DNA of 64,000 nucleotides. Origin: Blastobasis lacticolella (taxonomy: Eukaryota; Arthropoda; Insecta; Lepidoptera; Blastobasidae). Location: contig LR990068.1 in NCBI GenBank assembly GCA_905147135.1, positions 1,632,001 to 1,696,000 of the forward strand, in the 5' to 3' direction. The notes beneath the pieces were generated by a model, which was given only the letters and a program-made list of their open reading frames with translations, searched no databases and was not told the origin of the DNA. This document shows, in pieces, positions 62,595-64,000 of the stretch (position 1 is its first letter; each line of letters opens with the position of its first letter). The translations under genes and the position numbers were made by a program.

Positions 62595-62856
62595 CTAGCC
62601 GTGTGGTGTCCGACAGAGTAGAATAGCACCAATTACACTAGTGGGTGTCGTACAAGGCGACTAATGTTTTCGAGGCAAAAGATCTAGAGTCTCCGTATCC
62701 TGGAAAATGAGCAGCAGCGTTTTCCACTTTTATATTTACAACACTGCGATCTCCAACCCGCCTGCCAAGCGTGGAGATTATGGCAATAACCTCCCATTTC
62801 GTGGGAGAGGCCCTAAGTCCTGCAGTGGATTGTTATGGGCTGTGATGATGATGATG
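62595..62856 (+). mobile_element. N260, complete, 14-bp target duplication
   Basis: Flanked by ATACCCTACTAAAA at 62581-62594 and 62857-62870. This copy fixes the element length at 262 bp and its (GAT)n 3' end. Confidence 0.92.
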
Positions 62857-62999
62857 ATACCCTACTAAAAAGAGCGGAAAGACACCCGGTCGGGTGTTAC
62901 GATCAGCGGAGCTAGCACATGTGTGGCCGCAACACAGCTCGCGCCGAGAGAGGGCGTTTCCTTCTCTCAATACTAAGATGAATAAGACAGTGATTCCTC

Positions 63000-63118
63000 C
63001 TGCATCACTCTGTTTAATGGTGAAAGCCGCATGAAAATCCGTCCAGTAGGTTTTGAGTTTATCGCGAACAGACAGGCAGGTAGACATACGTGGGACTTTG
63101 TTTTGTAATATGAAGTGA
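63000..63118 (-). mobile_element. Hx-like fragment
   Basis: AAAGCCGCATGAAAATCCGT and GGGACTTTGTTTTGTAATA. Confidence 0.4.
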
Positions 63119-63209
63119 TATCGCGGAAATCAGAACACATCACTAGCGTGATGTAGGCTTATACGGAAAGTTGAGATTTGTATTCGGCATTTTCGTGTCG
63201 TGGCCGATT

Positions 63210-63487
63210 GGGCAGTGAAGTTCTCGAGTGACAAACAAGCAGACAGCCCAGACAGATGGTAAGCGGTAACTGTCGCCCATAACATCTACGATTAATGCAT
63301 TTAGGTTGCAAGTAACAAAAATGCTGAACCGCCGATGCGTTGTCGTTGTGAGGATAAATATTCTCATAAAACCGGCACACAACAATACAAGCATTGTTGC
63401 TTGGCGGCAGAATTAGAAAAGGCGGTGGGGCTTACCCCCATGTGGTGGATTCTTCGGGCTTGACAGAGTCCTAGCACCTGATAAGTT
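63210..63487 (-). mobile_element. LA, reversed
   Basis: GAGTGACAAACAAGCAGAC to GACAGAGTCCTAGCACCTG, nearly full LA length. Confidence 0.72.
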
Positions 63488-63502
63488 TGATTTCTCCCAC
63501 GT

Positions 63503-63592
63503 CTAGTGCAGGTTTCCTAACGATGTTTCCCCATACTGTAAAGGCATCGGTTAGTACTGTAAAACCTACACAACTCGGAAAAAGTCACCCGA
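63503..63592 (-). mobile_element. SINE-T body fragment, reversed
   Basis: GCAGGTTTCCTAACGATG to ACACAACTCGGAAAAAGTC. Confidence 0.6.
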
Positions 63593-63637
63593 CGACTCTT
63601 TTGACGCTTCCAGAAAACGCAGGTATGATATGTCCAG

Positions 63638-63886
63638 TAGCCGTATTCACAATGATTCGAAATAGTTTCCGAACGATTCGACACGAAATTCGTGAGCGGT
63701 GAATCCGTGTCGATCGATTCGAAAACTGTTATTCAGAATCCTGATAAATTCCACGGAAACTCTACTCTCTATAACATGAAAATTTCATCAAAATTAACTG
63801 AAACCACATTGTCCTAAGAACTTTTGCGGGGTCCTTTGTCGATTCCGTATCCGAATCCGATTTCCGAGCCATTGTGAATACGGCTA
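63638..63886. mobile_element. TIR MITE with a CAG target duplication, copy 2 (249 bp)
   Basis: Ends TAGCCGTATTCACAATG and CATTGTGAATACGGCTA, CAG on both sides (63635-63637, 63887-63889). Same orientation and over 90 percent like copy 1 by eye. Confidence 0.87.
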
Positions 63887-63889
63887 CAG

Positions 63890-64000
63890 ACTGTCTTGGT
63901 TTATTTGGTGAACAAACAATACCCAAAATCACGACTTACCGTATCAATCACGCCGCGCACATTGTGTATAGATGTCTTGAATTATATAAGAAACACACAG
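63890..64000. mobile_element. Relative of the 10289 TIR element, cut by the window end
   Basis: GGTGAACAAACAAT.CCCAAAATCACGACT and GTATCAATCA match 10300-10350. Confidence 0.6.

Overview
The window looks like a piece of a moth or butterfly nuclear genome. This is inferred from an AT-rich background, a metazoan zinc-finger gene with long introns, and very dense short non-LTR retrotransposon ends, tRNA-derived SINEs and TIR elements of the kinds common in Lepidoptera. No bacterial-style gene, rRNA, functional tRNA or CRISPR array is seen.

The only host gene I can support is a Kruppel-like factor (KLF) on the + strand. It is assembled from five short coding exons: 16689-16826, 26321-26408, 53577-53649, 55862-56286 and 57490-57662. 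The splice phases agree at every junction and the joined reading frame is 897 nt (298 residues plus stop). Exon 2 carries an EPVDLS motif of the CtBP-binding type known from KLF3/8/12. Exons 4 and 5 encode the three C2H2 fingers that end the protein. The coding part spans about 41 kb, nearly all of it introns filled with repeats; intron 2 alone is about 27 kb. The terminal exon and its 3' flank have been tandemly amplified (57490-59110): partial copies of the third-finger sequence alternate with a G-rich minisatellite of about 16 bp.

Repeat names used below. SINE-G: about 250 bp, head resembling tRNA-Gly(GCC). SINE-T: about 330-370 bp, tRNA-like head with a TGGCCGAGCGG A box and a 3' end shared with an RTE-like LINE. 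N260: about 262 bp, begins with GCCGTGTGGTGTCC, ends in (GAT)n, 9-14 bp target duplications. LA, LB, LC, LD: four families of 5'-truncated non-LTR 3' ends, most ending near CCATCAGGTGG...ATAAAAA. LE and LF: RTE-like reverse transcriptase C-terminal ends. LH: a LINE 3' end marked by ACGCTGGTTTTCAGTGG. Hx: a family marked by CTTTGTTTTATACTATGTA and CGTAGTTTAAAAGATCTAAGCG. PAL: a palindromic TIR element of 362-395 bp.

Layout. 1-16 kb, upstream of the gene: truncated LINE ends, a hAT-like element at 2278-3617, several MITEs and two PAL copies. 16-26 kb, exon 1 and intron 1: includes a LINE C-terminus (21205-21522) and the most complete LINE of the window, an RTE-type element on the - strand (21606-24325) split by a younger LB insertion. 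26-53 kb, intron 2: SINEs, N260, a foldback element with minisatellite arms (29503-30557), a third PAL copy and two local tandem duplications. 53-57.7 kb: exons 3-5, with an RT fragment in intron 3 and N260, SINE-T and LE copies in intron 4. 57.7-59.1 kb: the exon-derived repeat array. 59-64 kb: AT-rich flank with an inverted-repeat hairpin and further TIR elements.

All calls come from reading the sequence by eye. Repeat boundaries are accurate to about 10 bp unless a target-site duplication is given.
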